Assembly (NCBI RefSeq): GCF_965203655.1
Contig: NZ_CBDBDD010000009.1
Span: 434,001 to 498,000 of the forward strand
Origin: Poriferisodalis sp965203655
Lineage (GTDB): Bacteria > Actinomycetota > Acidimicrobiia > Acidimicrobiales > Poriferisodalaceae
Direction of reading: 5' to 3'
DNA: 64,000 bases
How positions within the stretch are numbered: the first letter of the stretch is position 1; the number at the start of each line of letters is the position of its first letter. A model generated the notes under the pieces. That model searched no databases, had not been told where the DNA came from, and worked only from the letters and a program-made list of their open reading frames with translations. Positions 40,365 to 48,264 of this stretch are shown here, in pieces. The position numbers and the translations under genes were made by a program.

Positions 40365-41182
40365 CAGGACTCCTTGCTGGTGGCGAGCACTGCCAACTCC
40401 GCTGCCTCGAATCCGGGAACCGGCGCGGAGGTAGGGACGATGACCGGCCCCTCCGGATCGTCGATCACGCGGACGTGTGCCCCGAAATGCTGAGCGATGG
40501 TCTCCACCGTAAGCACTTCAGCAGGCCGACCGCACTGCGCGATCCGGCCGCCGGAGAGCACCGCCACGCGGTCGCCGTAACGGGCCGCGAGCGTCAGGTC
40601 GTGCAGCGTCGCGATGACGGTCAGGCCGCGCTCGCGCCGCAGCGTCTCGACGAGTTCGAGCACGTCTTGCTGGTGCCCGAGGTCGAGCGCCGTGGTGGGC
40701 TCGTCGAGCAGCACCACTTCGGTCTGCTGCGCGAGCGCCCGGGCCAGCACGGTGCGCTGGCGCTCGCCGCCAGAGAGCGACTGCACGGTGCGCTCGCTGA
40801 AGCCTCCGAGATCCAGCCGTTCCAACACTTCTGCGGCGATCCTGCGATCGCCAGCGGTCTCGGCCGCGAATACGCCGCGATGTGGCGTGCGTCCCAGCAG
40901 TACGTAGTCGGCCACGAGCATGCCAGGGGGGATCACCGGAGTCTGCGGGACATAGGCGACGTGACGGGCTCGTGCTGACCGGCGGCGATCGCGCAGCCCG
41001 TTGATGTCGATGCTTCCCCGGAACGGCACCAGCCCGAGCACAGCCCGCAACAGGGTGGTCTTGCCTGCGCCGTTGGGCCCGATGACGTTGACCCACTCGC
41101 CGGCTGCAACCTCCAGGTCGGCGCCGCGCAGCACAGGAGTGCTGTCGAGCGTCACGCTCAGCGATCGGATCCGCACAGCCAT
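40364..41182 (-). CDS. btuD: Cobalamin-type ABC transporter ATP-binding protein
   Basis: This 272-residue FecE/BtuD-family ATPase has Walker A GPNGAGKTT (35-43), signature LSGGERQR, Walker B LLLDEPTTALDL-type (VVLLDEPTTALDL) and an H-loop His (ATLHDLTL). The cobalamin assignment rests on the riboswitch and cobO; by sequence alone it could be a siderophore transporter. Start ATG 41182 overlaps the permease stop by one base (TGATG); the much longer ORF reaching 42235 is antisense-type shadow of the permease. Confidence 0.88.
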   Translation of the reverse strand: MAVRIRSLSVTLDSTPVLRGADLEVAAGEWVNVIGPNGAGKTTLLRAVLGLVPFRGSIDINGLRDRRRSARARHVAYVPQTPVIPPGMLVADYVLLGRTPHRGVFAAETAGDRRIAAEVLERLDLGGFSERTVQSLSGGERQRTVLARALAQQTEVVLLDEPTTALDLGHQQDVLELVETLRRERGLTVIATLHDLTLAARYGDRVAVLSGGRIAQCGRPAEVLTVETIAQHFGAHVRVIDDPEGPVIVPTSAPVPGFEAAELAVLATSKES

Positions 41183-42267
41183 CACCAGACCTCCCGGCGC
41201 GACGTGCGGAGCACGAGCACGAAGAACGGTGCGCCCAGGAAGGCGGTGACGACACCGATCGGCAGCTCCGCCGGCGAGAGCACCGTGCGCGCCGCCAAGT
41301 CGGCGAACACCATGAAGGCGCCCCCGAACAGCACCGACAGCGGCAGCACCACCCGGTTGCTGGCCCCGAACGCAAGCCGCACCGTGTGAGGCACGATGAT
41401 CCCGACGAAGCCGATGAGCCCGCTCACCGAGACGGCAGCGGCCGCTGCCAGCGATGCCGCCAGCACCACGACCAGGCGAACTCGCCGCGGATTGACACCG
41501 AGGGCTGCAGCCTCCTCGTCGCCCACCGCCAGCACGTCCAGCGCCCGGCGGTAGCGCATCACGACGGCTGCGGTGAGCACGAAGTAGGGGAGCATCAGCG
41601 CGGGCTCTGACCAGCCAGATGTTGCGATCCGGCCGAGGATCCAGGCGATGATCCTGCGAAACGCATCGCTGTTGGCCTGCAGCACGTAGGTCTGGCATGC
41701 CGTCAGGAAGCTGGCGACGGCAATGCCGGCGAGGATCAGCGACGCCGTCGAGCGCCCGCCGAGATGGCCCGCCGCGTATGACACCGTGACGGCCACGAGT
41801 CCCCCGGCGAATGCAGCGAGGGGCACCGGGTCGAGTGCACCGGCACCATCGCCCACATTGGCGGTGATGGCGATCGTGGCGCCGAGACCTGCACCGGCGG
41901 CGATGCCCAGCAGGTACGGGTCCGCGAGCGGGTTGCGGAAAGCGGCCTGGTAGGTGGCACCGCTCATGGACAGCGCCGCACCCACGAGCAGCCCGAGCAC
42001 GACGCGAGGCAAGCGGATTTCCCGGACGATCGCAGCGTGTGCATCGCTGAGCCCCGAGTCGAATGCCAAGCCCGGCAGCGCGTCCGCGAGCTCGAGCGCC
42101 ACCCGATGTGCGCTGATGCCGACCGGCCCGATGGTGAGCCCCGCGATGACGGCCACGACGACCGCAGCGGCGCCGATGCCGAGCTGCCGCAGCCTCAGAT
42201 CCGCAGCCTGCAGTGCCGCGTCGGCGCTGGCCCACGAGCTGGAGCCGGTCGCGCGAGCGTCAGTCAC
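41182..42267 (-). CDS. btuC: Cobalamin-type ABC transporter permease (FecCD family)
   Basis: This 361-residue FecCD/BtuC-type permease has about ten transmembrane segments. Family blocks are VREIRLPRVVLGLLVGAALS, GATYQAAFRNPLADPYLLG and GLIGFVGIIVPHTVRL. It starts 12 bases after the substrate-binding protein gene and overlaps the ATPase start. Together with BtuF and BtuD it should carry vitamin B12 or a corrinoid across the membrane. Confidence 0.9.
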   Translation of the reverse strand: MTDARATGSSSWASADAALQAADLRLRQLGIGAAAVVVAVIAGLTIGPVGISAHRVALELADALPGLAFDSGLSDAHAAIVREIRLPRVVLGLLVGAALSMSGATYQAAFRNPLADPYLLGIAAGAGLGATIAITANVGDGAGALDPVPLAAFAGGLVAVTVSYAAGHLGGRSTASLILAGIAVASFLTACQTYVLQANSDAFRRIIAWILGRIATSGWSEPALMLPYFVLTAAVVMRYRRALDVLAVGDEEAAALGVNPRRVRLVVVLAASLAAAAAVSVSGLIGFVGIIVPHTVRLAFGASNRVVLPLSVLFGGAFMVFADLAARTVLSPAELPIGVVTAFLGAPFFVLVLRTSRREVW

Positions 42268-42279
42268 GGCAGCGTTCGA

Positions 42280-43176
42280 TCAGCCCGCAGCGCCGATGTC
42301 GACCAGCGCGTCGGAAATGGCAGCAATGAAGTCCACCAAGCGGGGTCCCCACCTGGACACGATGTCGTCGCTGAGTTCGACGACCCTGCCCTCCTGAACC
42401 GCGGTGAGCTGATTCCAGCCCGGGCGCGCCGCCACGGTCTCGGCGTTCTGGCCGCAGCACAGCGTGTCGGCGAGGAAGATCAGGTCCGGGTCTGCGTCGA
42501 CCAGGTATTCGTCGCTGAGCTGGGGATAACCGAAGTGACTGCCGTCGGCGTCGGCGGGATCGGCGACGTTGTCGAGCCCGAACAGCCCGTACACCTGTCC
42601 GATGAAGGTGCCGCTCGTGACGCTGTACAGCGTGTTGTCGAGCTCGTGGTAGTAGGTCAGTCCCGAGGCATCGGGCGCGGCGGCGATCAGGTCGGCGATG
42701 TCGGCCTGCATGTCGGCGGCGAGCTGAGCCGCCTCGTCGACTTGGCCGGTGACGTCGCCGAATTGGGCTATCTGGGCGTAGACGTCGTCGAACACGACCG
42801 GTGCGTCGTGGGCGAGCACGGTGATGCCCAGTGCCTCGAGTCCGGCGATGAGTTCGCCGTTGGTCTGCAGCACCACGAGGTCGGGCTCGTACGACGCAAT
42901 CGCCTCGAGGTTCGGGCTCCAGCCGTCGAGGTCGGTCACGGGGGCCTCGGGCGGGTAGTAGGAGAACTGGTCGACGGCCACGACACGCTCGCCTGCACCG
43001 ATGGCGAAGAGGATCTCGGTGCCGGTGGGGGAGATCGACACGATCCTGCCGAATTCGTGTTCTTCTGCCGACTCGGCGTCGCTGCCCGTGCAGGCCGACG
43101 CCACAATGGCAAGCGTCAGCAGTGCCCACAGCAGTCGCAGTGGCAGGGCCGCTCGCTTGGAGGCGGTGCGGTTCAT
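42280..43176 (-). CDS. btuF: Cobalamin-type ABC substrate-binding lipoprotein
   Basis: This 298-residue protein has a signal peptide with lipobox VASAC (Cys29) and a periplasmic-binding fold (BtuF/FepB class): RIVSISPTGTEILFAIGAGERVVAVD, then SYEPDLVV, and GSDxx-type loops near the C-terminus. It captures the corrinoid outside the membrane and delivers it to the permease. First gene of the operon; ATG has GGGAGAAC just upstream, with the cobalamin riboswitch in the leader. Confidence 0.9.
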   Translation of the reverse strand: MNRTASKRAALPLRLLWALLTLAIVASACTGSDAESAEEHEFGRIVSISPTGTEILFAIGAGERVVAVDQFSYYPPEAPVTDLDGWSPNLEAIASYEPDLVVLQTNGELIAGLEALGITVLAHDAPVVFDDVYAQIAQFGDVTGQVDEAAQLAADMQADIADLIAAAPDASGLTYYHELDNTLYSVTSGTFIGQVYGLFGLDNVADPADADGSHFGYPQLSDEYLVDADPDLIFLADTLCCGQNAETVAARPGWNQLTAVQEGRVVELSDDIVSRWGPRLVDFIAAISDALVDIGAAG

Positions 43177-43244
43177 GGTGTTCTCCCTTCTGCTCGAGTT
43201 CAGGGCCGAGCAGCGGGAGCACCCACCGCACGAGCCGCTCCTTA

Positions 43245-43370
43245 CCTCGAGGAATCGGTTCGCGAGATGGCGGCCGGGAGGCGACCGGACTCGTCCCCGG
43301 AAGGGGCATCACCGTTGCGGGACAGTGCCGGGATCTCACCGGCTTCGCTCACGACAACCGGGTGTGAGTC
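43245..43370 (-). promoter_or_regulatory. Cobalamin riboswitch
   Basis: On the minus strand the leader of btuF contains, in order, GAAGCCGGTGAGATCCCGGC, then ACTGTCCCGCAACGGTGATG (43307-43326), a G/C-rich hairpin, and GAGTCCGGTCGCCTCCCGG. These are the conserved core segments of the B12 riboswitch. It should shut off the uptake operon when adenosylcobalamin is plentiful. The boundaries are approximate, and the expression platform between it and the start codon was not resolved. Confidence 0.88.
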
Positions 43371-43395
43371 TAGGGCGCGGCCGGGACGCGAAGGG

Positions 43396-43782
43396 TTAGT
43401 TCGGAGCGGACTCGCCGGAGCCGGCCGCGGGGCTGCGAATCAGCCGCCAGTAGCTGACCACGACCGGGATCACGAGTGCGAGCAGGATCACCGAATTCAC
43501 CCGGCCGGTGATGCCTTTCGAATAGAAGGGCTCCACGAGGTAGTGGGAGGCGAAACCTGTCTCATATGGCTCCCGACCGGCGCGAAGCAGAAACCACTTC
43601 TCCCAGGTGGTCAGCGGGCAGTCGGAACCGGTGATGTTCACCAATCCGGCTGCGCCGAATGCGGCGAGGTGCCACTTCATCAGCTTCGGTCGGCGCTTCG
43701 CGGCAAACCCGCCGACCAGCAGGAACACGATGTAGGCCAGATGCGACGCAGCCATGAGCCGCGCCAGCCCGACGAGTGCCAT
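43396..43782 (-). CDS. DUF2784 family membrane protein
   Basis: This 128-residue protein has about four transmembrane helices. The family core DCPLTTWEKWF (about 54-64) and HYLVEPFYS match DUF2784, a family of small membrane proteins of unknown function. It lies just upstream of the B12 riboswitch on the same strand but ends 26 bases before it, and need not share the transcript. Confidence 0.8.
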   Translation of the reverse strand: MALVGLARLMAASHLAYIVFLLVGGFAAKRRPKLMKWHLAAFGAAGLVNITGSDCPLTTWEKWFLLRAGREPYETGFASHYLVEPFYSKGITGRVNSVILLALVIPVVVSYWRLIRSPAAGSGESAPN

Positions 43783-43902
43783 TGCCGCTCACGCTATCTG
43801 TGCATGTCGCGGGACTGCTGAGACGAGCGGCTTCAGCGAGTCGGAATCGCCACGGGCACCCTGGCCTCAGCGTCGGGCTTGCGGTGCGGGCAGACTTGTG
43901 GC

Positions 43903-45213
43903 GTGGGCACGGCCATGATGACCGACCTCTATGAGCTGACCATGCTCGATGCGGCCCTGCAATCGGGGGTGGCGTCGCGGCGCTCGTGCTTCGAGGTATT
44001 CGCCCGGCGGCTGCCGCCGGGCCGCGGCTACGGAGTGGTGGCGGGCCCGGGCCGGCTGGCCGGGCTGCTGGCTGACTACCGGTTTGAGGCCGACGACCTT
44101 GACTACCTGGCAGGGCTCGGCCGCTTCAGCGACGGCTTGCTCGATCATCTGGCGATGTTCCGATTCGACGGCGATGCCTGGAGCTACCGCGAGGGCGATT
44201 TCTACGTGCCCGGCAGCCCAGTGCTGCGGGTCGATGCGTCGGTCGGCACCGCGCTGCTGGTGGAGACGCTGGTGCTGTCGGTGCTCAACCACGACTGCGC
44301 CGTGGCATCTGCGGCTGCACGGATGCACGATGTCGCCGAAGGACGTCATCTCATCGAGATGGGCGGCCGCCGCACCCACGAGCTGGCCGCCGTCGCCGCC
44401 GCACGTGCGGCATGGCTGGTGGGTTTCGATGCGACGTCCAACCTGCTCGCCGGTGAGCAGTTCGAGATCCCGACAGCCGGCACCGCTGCCCACGCTTTCA
44501 CGCTGGCGCACCACGACGAGGAAGCAGCCTTCGAGGCGCAGATGCGTGCGCACGGCCTCGAGACCACGCTGCTCATCGACACTTTCGACCTGAGAACGGG
44601 ACTCGAACGGGGTCTGGCAGCGGCGAAGCGTCTCGGCGGGGTGCCCGGTGCCGTGCGCATCGACTCGGGAGATCTCACGGTCGAGGTGCCCCGGGTACGG
44701 CAGTGGCTCGATGACGCCGGCGCCGAGTCGACGCGCATCGTGGTGTCGGGAGATCTCGACGAATACCGCATCGCCGACCTGGCGGATCTGCCGGTGGACG
44801 GCTACGGCGTGGGCACCCAGCTCGTGGTGGGCTCGGGCCATGCGACCGCTGGCATGGTGTACAAGGCGGTGGCCATCGCACGGCACTCCGGCACATTCGA
44901 GCCGGTGGTGCCCGTCTACAAGGAATCAGAGGGAAAGGCCACCCGTGGGGGCGTCGTGCGGCCCTACCGGGTGGTGCGCGATGGTGAGGCTGTGTCGGAG
45001 ACGCTCGTCGAGCAGGATCGCCCCGGGCCCACCAACAGCCGGCCGCTGCACGTTCCGCTGCTGCGATCCGGCCAGAACGCCTATCCCTACACGCTTGCCC
45101 AGGACCGTGTTTTCCACCAGCGCGTCCGCGCCGAACTGCCCGAATCGATGCGCCGCCTCGACGGCGCCCCGGCATTCGAGGCTGAAGTCGTTGGCGAATC
45201 CAGCCTGAGCTAG
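43903..45213 (+). CDS. pncB: Nicotinate phosphoribosyltransferase
   Basis: This 436-residue enzyme makes nicotinate mononucleotide from nicotinate and PRPP in the NAD salvage pathway. It has MTDLYELTM at the start, HAFTLAHHDEEAAF with the phosphorylated histidine region (about residues 195-215), LLIDTFDLRTG, and GAVRIDSGDL. GTG 43903 and ATG 43915 are both plausible; the ORF to 43879 adds only cysteine-rich residues. The gene stands alone. Confidence 0.9.
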   Translation: MGTAMMTDLYELTMLDAALQSGVASRRSCFEVFARRLPPGRGYGVVAGPGRLAGLLADYRFEADDLDYLAGLGRFSDGLLDHLAMFRFDGDAWSYREGDFYVPGSPVLRVDASVGTALLVETLVLSVLNHDCAVASAAARMHDVAEGRHLIEMGGRRTHELAAVAAARAAWLVGFDATSNLLAGEQFEIPTAGTAAHAFTLAHHDEEAAFEAQMRAHGLETTLLIDTFDLRTGLERGLAAAKRLGGVPGAVRIDSGDLTVEVPRVRQWLDDAGAESTRIVVSGDLDEYRIADLADLPVDGYGVGTQLVVGSGHATAGMVYKAVAIARHSGTFEPVVPVYKESEGKATRGGVVRPYRVVRDGEAVSETLVEQDRPGPTNSRPLHVPLLRSGQNAYPYTLAQDRVFHQRVRAELPESMRRLDGAPAFEAEVVGESSLS

Positions 45214-45276
45214 GCGCCTGGCTGCGGCCTGTGCTGCTGAGGGTGCCGCAGCCTTGTGTCGAGCCGCGGCCCGTGT

Positions 45277-45939
45277 TTACTTGCCCGGCTGCGGCACCAA
45301 GCGCAGGTAGGGCAGCGGTGATTCCCAGCCGTCGGGGTACTTCTCGGCGGCGGCTTCGTTCGAGACAGCGGGCACGATAATGACGTTCTCGCCCTGCTGC
45401 CAGTTGGCCGGCGTGGCGACCTGCTCGGCGGCGGTGAGCTGGCACGAGTCGAGCAGGCGCAGGATCTCGGCGAAGTTGCGGCCGGTGGTCATCGGATAGG
45501 TCAGCGATGCCTTGATCTTCTTGTCGGGGCCAATGATGAACACCGTCCGGGCCGTGGCGTTGTCGGCCGCGGTGCGGCCCTGCGAGGTGTCGCCCGCGTC
45601 GGCGGGAAGCATGTCGTAGAGCTTCACCACGTTCAGTCCAGGATCGCCAATGAGCGGGTAGTTGACCTCGTGACCGGTCGCAGAGGCGATATCGGCCTTC
45701 CAGCTCGTGTGGTCGCTCACCCCGTCCACGCTGATGCCGATGATCTTGCAGTTGCGTGAGGCGAAGTCGTCCTTCAAGCCGGCAACGGCACCCAACTCGG
45801 TGGTGCACACCGGCGTGAAGTCCTTCGGATGGGAGAAGAGCAGCGCCCAGCCGTCGCCGATCCAGTCGTGGAAATTGATCTCGCCTTCGGTGGTGTCGGC
45901 AGTGAAATCGGGTGCGGTGTCATTGAGACGCAGCGCCAT
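45277..45939 (-). CDS. 1-Cys peroxiredoxin (Prx6 type)
   Basis: This 220-residue Prx6-type peroxiredoxin reduces hydrogen peroxide and alkyl peroxides. The peroxidatic Cys45 is in HPKDFTPVCTTELG. No resolving Cys lies in the usual C-terminal position, so it should act as a 1-Cys enzyme, probably reduced by mycothiol or another thiol. ATG 45939 has GGAGG with 6-base spacing. A palindrome about 85 bases upstream is a likely operator. Confidence 0.92.
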   Translation of the reverse strand: MALRLNDTAPDFTADTTEGEINFHDWIGDGWALLFSHPKDFTPVCTTELGAVAGLKDDFASRNCKIIGISVDGVSDHTSWKADIASATGHEVNYPLIGDPGLNVVKLYDMLPADAGDTSQGRTAADNATARTVFIIGPDKKIKASLTYPMTTGRNFAEILRLLDSCQLTAAEQVATPANWQQGENVIIVPAVSNEAAAEKYPDGWESPLPYLRLVPQPGK

Positions 45940-46023
45940 GTTCGTCCTCCTTGCGATGCGGCGAGTGCCGTGGTGCGCGAGCCAGCACAGCCGTGCCGCG
46001 GAGGATAGCCGCATTTGACGATA

Positions 46024-46037
46024 AATCCGACCGGATT
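46024..46037. promoter_or_regulatory. Palindromic operator candidate upstream of the peroxiredoxin gene
   Basis: AATCCG-AC-CGGATT is a perfect 6-base inverted repeat, in the same region as a plausible TATCCT -10 box. This shape fits Rrf2-type redox/iron regulators, but the regulator is not in the window. Confidence 0.45.
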
Positions 46038-46099
46038 AGTCAGGAATTGATCAGCCGGACAGATGCAGCCGTCTGCAGTCCCCGAACGGGCACCAGGCC

Positions 46100-47251
46100 T
46101 CAGCAGCAATCGCGTATCGGCGTGCCGTCGGCGTGGTGGTAATGGACGTTGGAGGCCTCGCTGAGCGCACGGTCGCCAGTCGGCGCCCGAGAGGTTTCGA
46201 ATACCCCGGCAGCGGCCCCCAATTCCAGTGCCCGGTCCACGTCCACCACTCGGGGCCCGCAGCGCTGAATCGCAGCACGCACGACGTCATCTGCACCGAT
46301 CGTGCGTTCCCGGTCGCCGTCGAGCGATAGCACCGTCGGGCCCCGAAGCTCCACGGCCTCTCCCAGCTCGACGCTGCGGTGATCGATCACCGGCACCGTT
46401 CGGTACAGCCCGGGCGCCAGCGCCACGCGCATCGGCTGCCCGCCAGGTCCGCACTCCACCAGCACGCCGGCGTCGTCGTCGAACGAGCAGGGCCGCAGCA
46501 GCCCCGCCAGCGAACTGAGCCCGATGCTGGCCGGATGGGCGCGCGACACGAGCACCTGCCGCATCCGCACCCCGTCCGCGGGCATGCGATTGCCGACGAA
46601 ATCGTCGGCCAGCGTGACCGCATCGATCAGTGCGATCTCGGTCCAGCCCCCCGCCGGCTCCGCCTTCTGCGATGCGTCGTTCTGCGACGTCACGGTGATC
46701 AGCTTCGACCGGGGCGCGCACGTTTCAGCGTCCACCACGCCGGTTGCCACCAGCCCCGCAGCGGCGCCGGCGACGGTGGGCTCGGTCAGGCTGGGAAACA
46801 CGTTGTTGGTACCGGTGGACATCGGCACGAGCGTCGCCTCGGGCCAGACCCCGCAGACCGTGCGGTTGGTGCCGTCGCCGCCCAGCGTCACCAGCACGCT
46901 GACATCACGGGCTCGCATGGCCTCGACTGCCCGGATCGTGTCGGCGGGCGAGACCGTCGCCCCCACGTCGACGATCTCGATCTCGGCGTCGATGCGAAGG
47001 TCGGTGAGCGCCCCGGTGGCGATGCCGAACGGTTCTGCCATGGCCACGATCCGTGTGGCCCCCGCGGTGACGGCGCCGATGACTGCGCGCGCGATCCGGT
47101 TGCGCTTGTCCTCAGTGGTCGACACTGCGCCTCGCGCCGCCACCCGGCGAACGTCGCGCCCCGAAACCGGGTTGGCGATGATCCCCACGGTGCCGTCGGC
47201 GCAGATGCGACCAGTGCAGGAATCGCTCGGTCTCGAAGCTGTTCCGGCCAT
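46100..47251 (-). CDS. ATP-NAD kinase-like protein (AcoX type)
   Basis: This 383-residue protein has the diphosphate-binding GGDGTNR motif (124-130) of the NAD kinase/diacylglycerol kinase superfamily and resembles AcoX, found beside acetoin-catabolism genes; none are present here. It could phosphorylate NAD or a lipid. The C-terminus carries HYHHADGTPIRDCC, rich in His/Cys, possibly metal-binding. The leader is very short: TAGCGT ends 9 bases before the ATG. Confidence 0.72.
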   Translation of the reverse strand: MAGTASRPSDSCTGRICADGTVGIIANPVSGRDVRRVAARGAVSTTEDKRNRIARAVIGAVTAGATRIVAMAEPFGIATGALTDLRIDAEIEIVDVGATVSPADTIRAVEAMRARDVSVLVTLGGDGTNRTVCGVWPEATLVPMSTGTNNVFPSLTEPTVAGAAAGLVATGVVDAETCAPRSKLITVTSQNDASQKAEPAGGWTEIALIDAVTLADDFVGNRMPADGVRMRQVLVSRAHPASIGLSSLAGLLRPCSFDDDAGVLVECGPGGQPMRVALAPGLYRTVPVIDHRSVELGEAVELRGPTVLSLDGDRERTIGADDVVRAAIQRCGPRVVDVDRALELGAAAGVFETSRAPTGDRALSEASNVHYHHADGTPIRDCC

Positions 47252-47260
47252 CGCTCGCCG

Positions 47261-47266
47261 ACGCTA
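47261..47266 (-). promoter_or_regulatory. Probable -10 box (TAGCGT) for leaderless AcoX-like gene
   Basis: TAGCGT on the minus strand lies 9 bases before the ATG at 47251. Confidence 0.4.
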
Positions 47267-47319
47267 ACCACAGGGGAGGGTGACTGCCGCGCCGCGCTCC
47301 CAACTGTTGTACTTGGGAC

Positions 47320-48162
47320 ATGGCCGGTGGGATCGCGAGCGAGAACCCTCATCCGCCCGCGCAGCACGCCTGGTGGCCCGCGGCGTTGACCATTGCAGGG
47401 GCCGATTCTTCGGGCGCGGCCGGTCTCGCGGCCGATCTGCTGGCGTTCGCGGCATGCGGCGTGCACGGGGCATTCGCGCTGACGCTGGTATCGGCGCAGA
47501 ACACCACCGAGTTTCGGGCCGCGCAGCCGGTAGATGCCGAGCTGGTGGCAGCGCAGATTCACGCAGTGCTTGACGACATGCCCGTTGCTGCGTCCAAGAC
47601 GGGCCTGCTGCTCACGGCGGAGACCGTCGCGGCGGTGGCATCGATAGCAGCCCGCCGTCTTCCCCAGTTGGTGGTGGACCCGGTGCTGGTGGACGGGGCC
47701 GGCGAGCCCATGCTCAGCTCGGAGGCCGAGCGATCTATTGCGACGCGTCTGCTGCCGAACGCCCGAGTCGTGACGCCCAACCACCTTGAGGCAGGCCGAC
47801 TCGTGGGCAGAAACCTCGGTGACGAGGTCGAGGCGTGGATCGAGGCAGCCCACGAGCTCGCATCCACGGGCCCAGAGGCCGTGGTCGTCACCGGTGGTCG
47901 GGTCCGGACCGGTGAGACGATCACCGATGTCGTCGTCCAAGGAGGCAGCGTCCGACTGCTGTCTGCGCCGCGCATCGAGACCCGCAACATCCGGGGGTCG
48001 GGCGACGTCTTCTCGGCAGCTATCTGCGCAGAACTGGCCAAGGGCACGGACTTGGACTCAGCGATTGACCGTGCCCATGACCTGACGGCACGCGCTATCT
48101 CGGCGGGAGCCGATCGCCTTCTCGGCAGCGGCCGCGGACCCGTCGATCCGCTGAGCCTCTGA
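47320..48162 (+). CDS. thiD: Hydroxymethylpyrimidine/phosphomethylpyrimidine kinase
   Basis: This 280-residue ribokinase-like enzyme phosphorylates HMP and HMP phosphate in thiamine synthesis. It has TIAGADSSGAAGLAADL near the start (substrate site), VDPVLVDGAG, TPNHLEAGRLVG, and the GSGDVFSAAI catalytic loop. No other thi gene or TPP riboswitch is next to it. The start ATG at 47320 lacks a strong ribosome site. Confidence 0.9.
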   Translation: MAGGIASENPHPPAQHAWWPAALTIAGADSSGAAGLAADLLAFAACGVHGAFALTLVSAQNTTEFRAAQPVDAELVAAQIHAVLDDMPVAASKTGLLLTAETVAAVASIAARRLPQLVVDPVLVDGAGEPMLSSEAERSIATRLLPNARVVTPNHLEAGRLVGRNLGDEVEAWIEAAHELASTGPEAVVVTGGRVRTGETITDVVVQGGSVRLLSAPRIETRNIRGSGDVFSAAICAELAKGTDLDSAIDRAHDLTARAISAGADRLLGSGRGPVDPLSL

Positions 48163-48264
48163 GATCGACCTGCAGGTGCCTGCATACACTTCAAGCGCCG
48201 AAGGTGATGTCAACACTGAACGCACCTCGGCAGTGACGGGACTGCGGATCTCAGGAGGCCACGG

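Noticed and set aside
41183..42235. Extension of btuD to 623 codons
   Set aside because: It overlaps the full btuC gene in another frame and lacks domains; ATG 41182 begins a canonical ATPase and overlaps the btuC stop.
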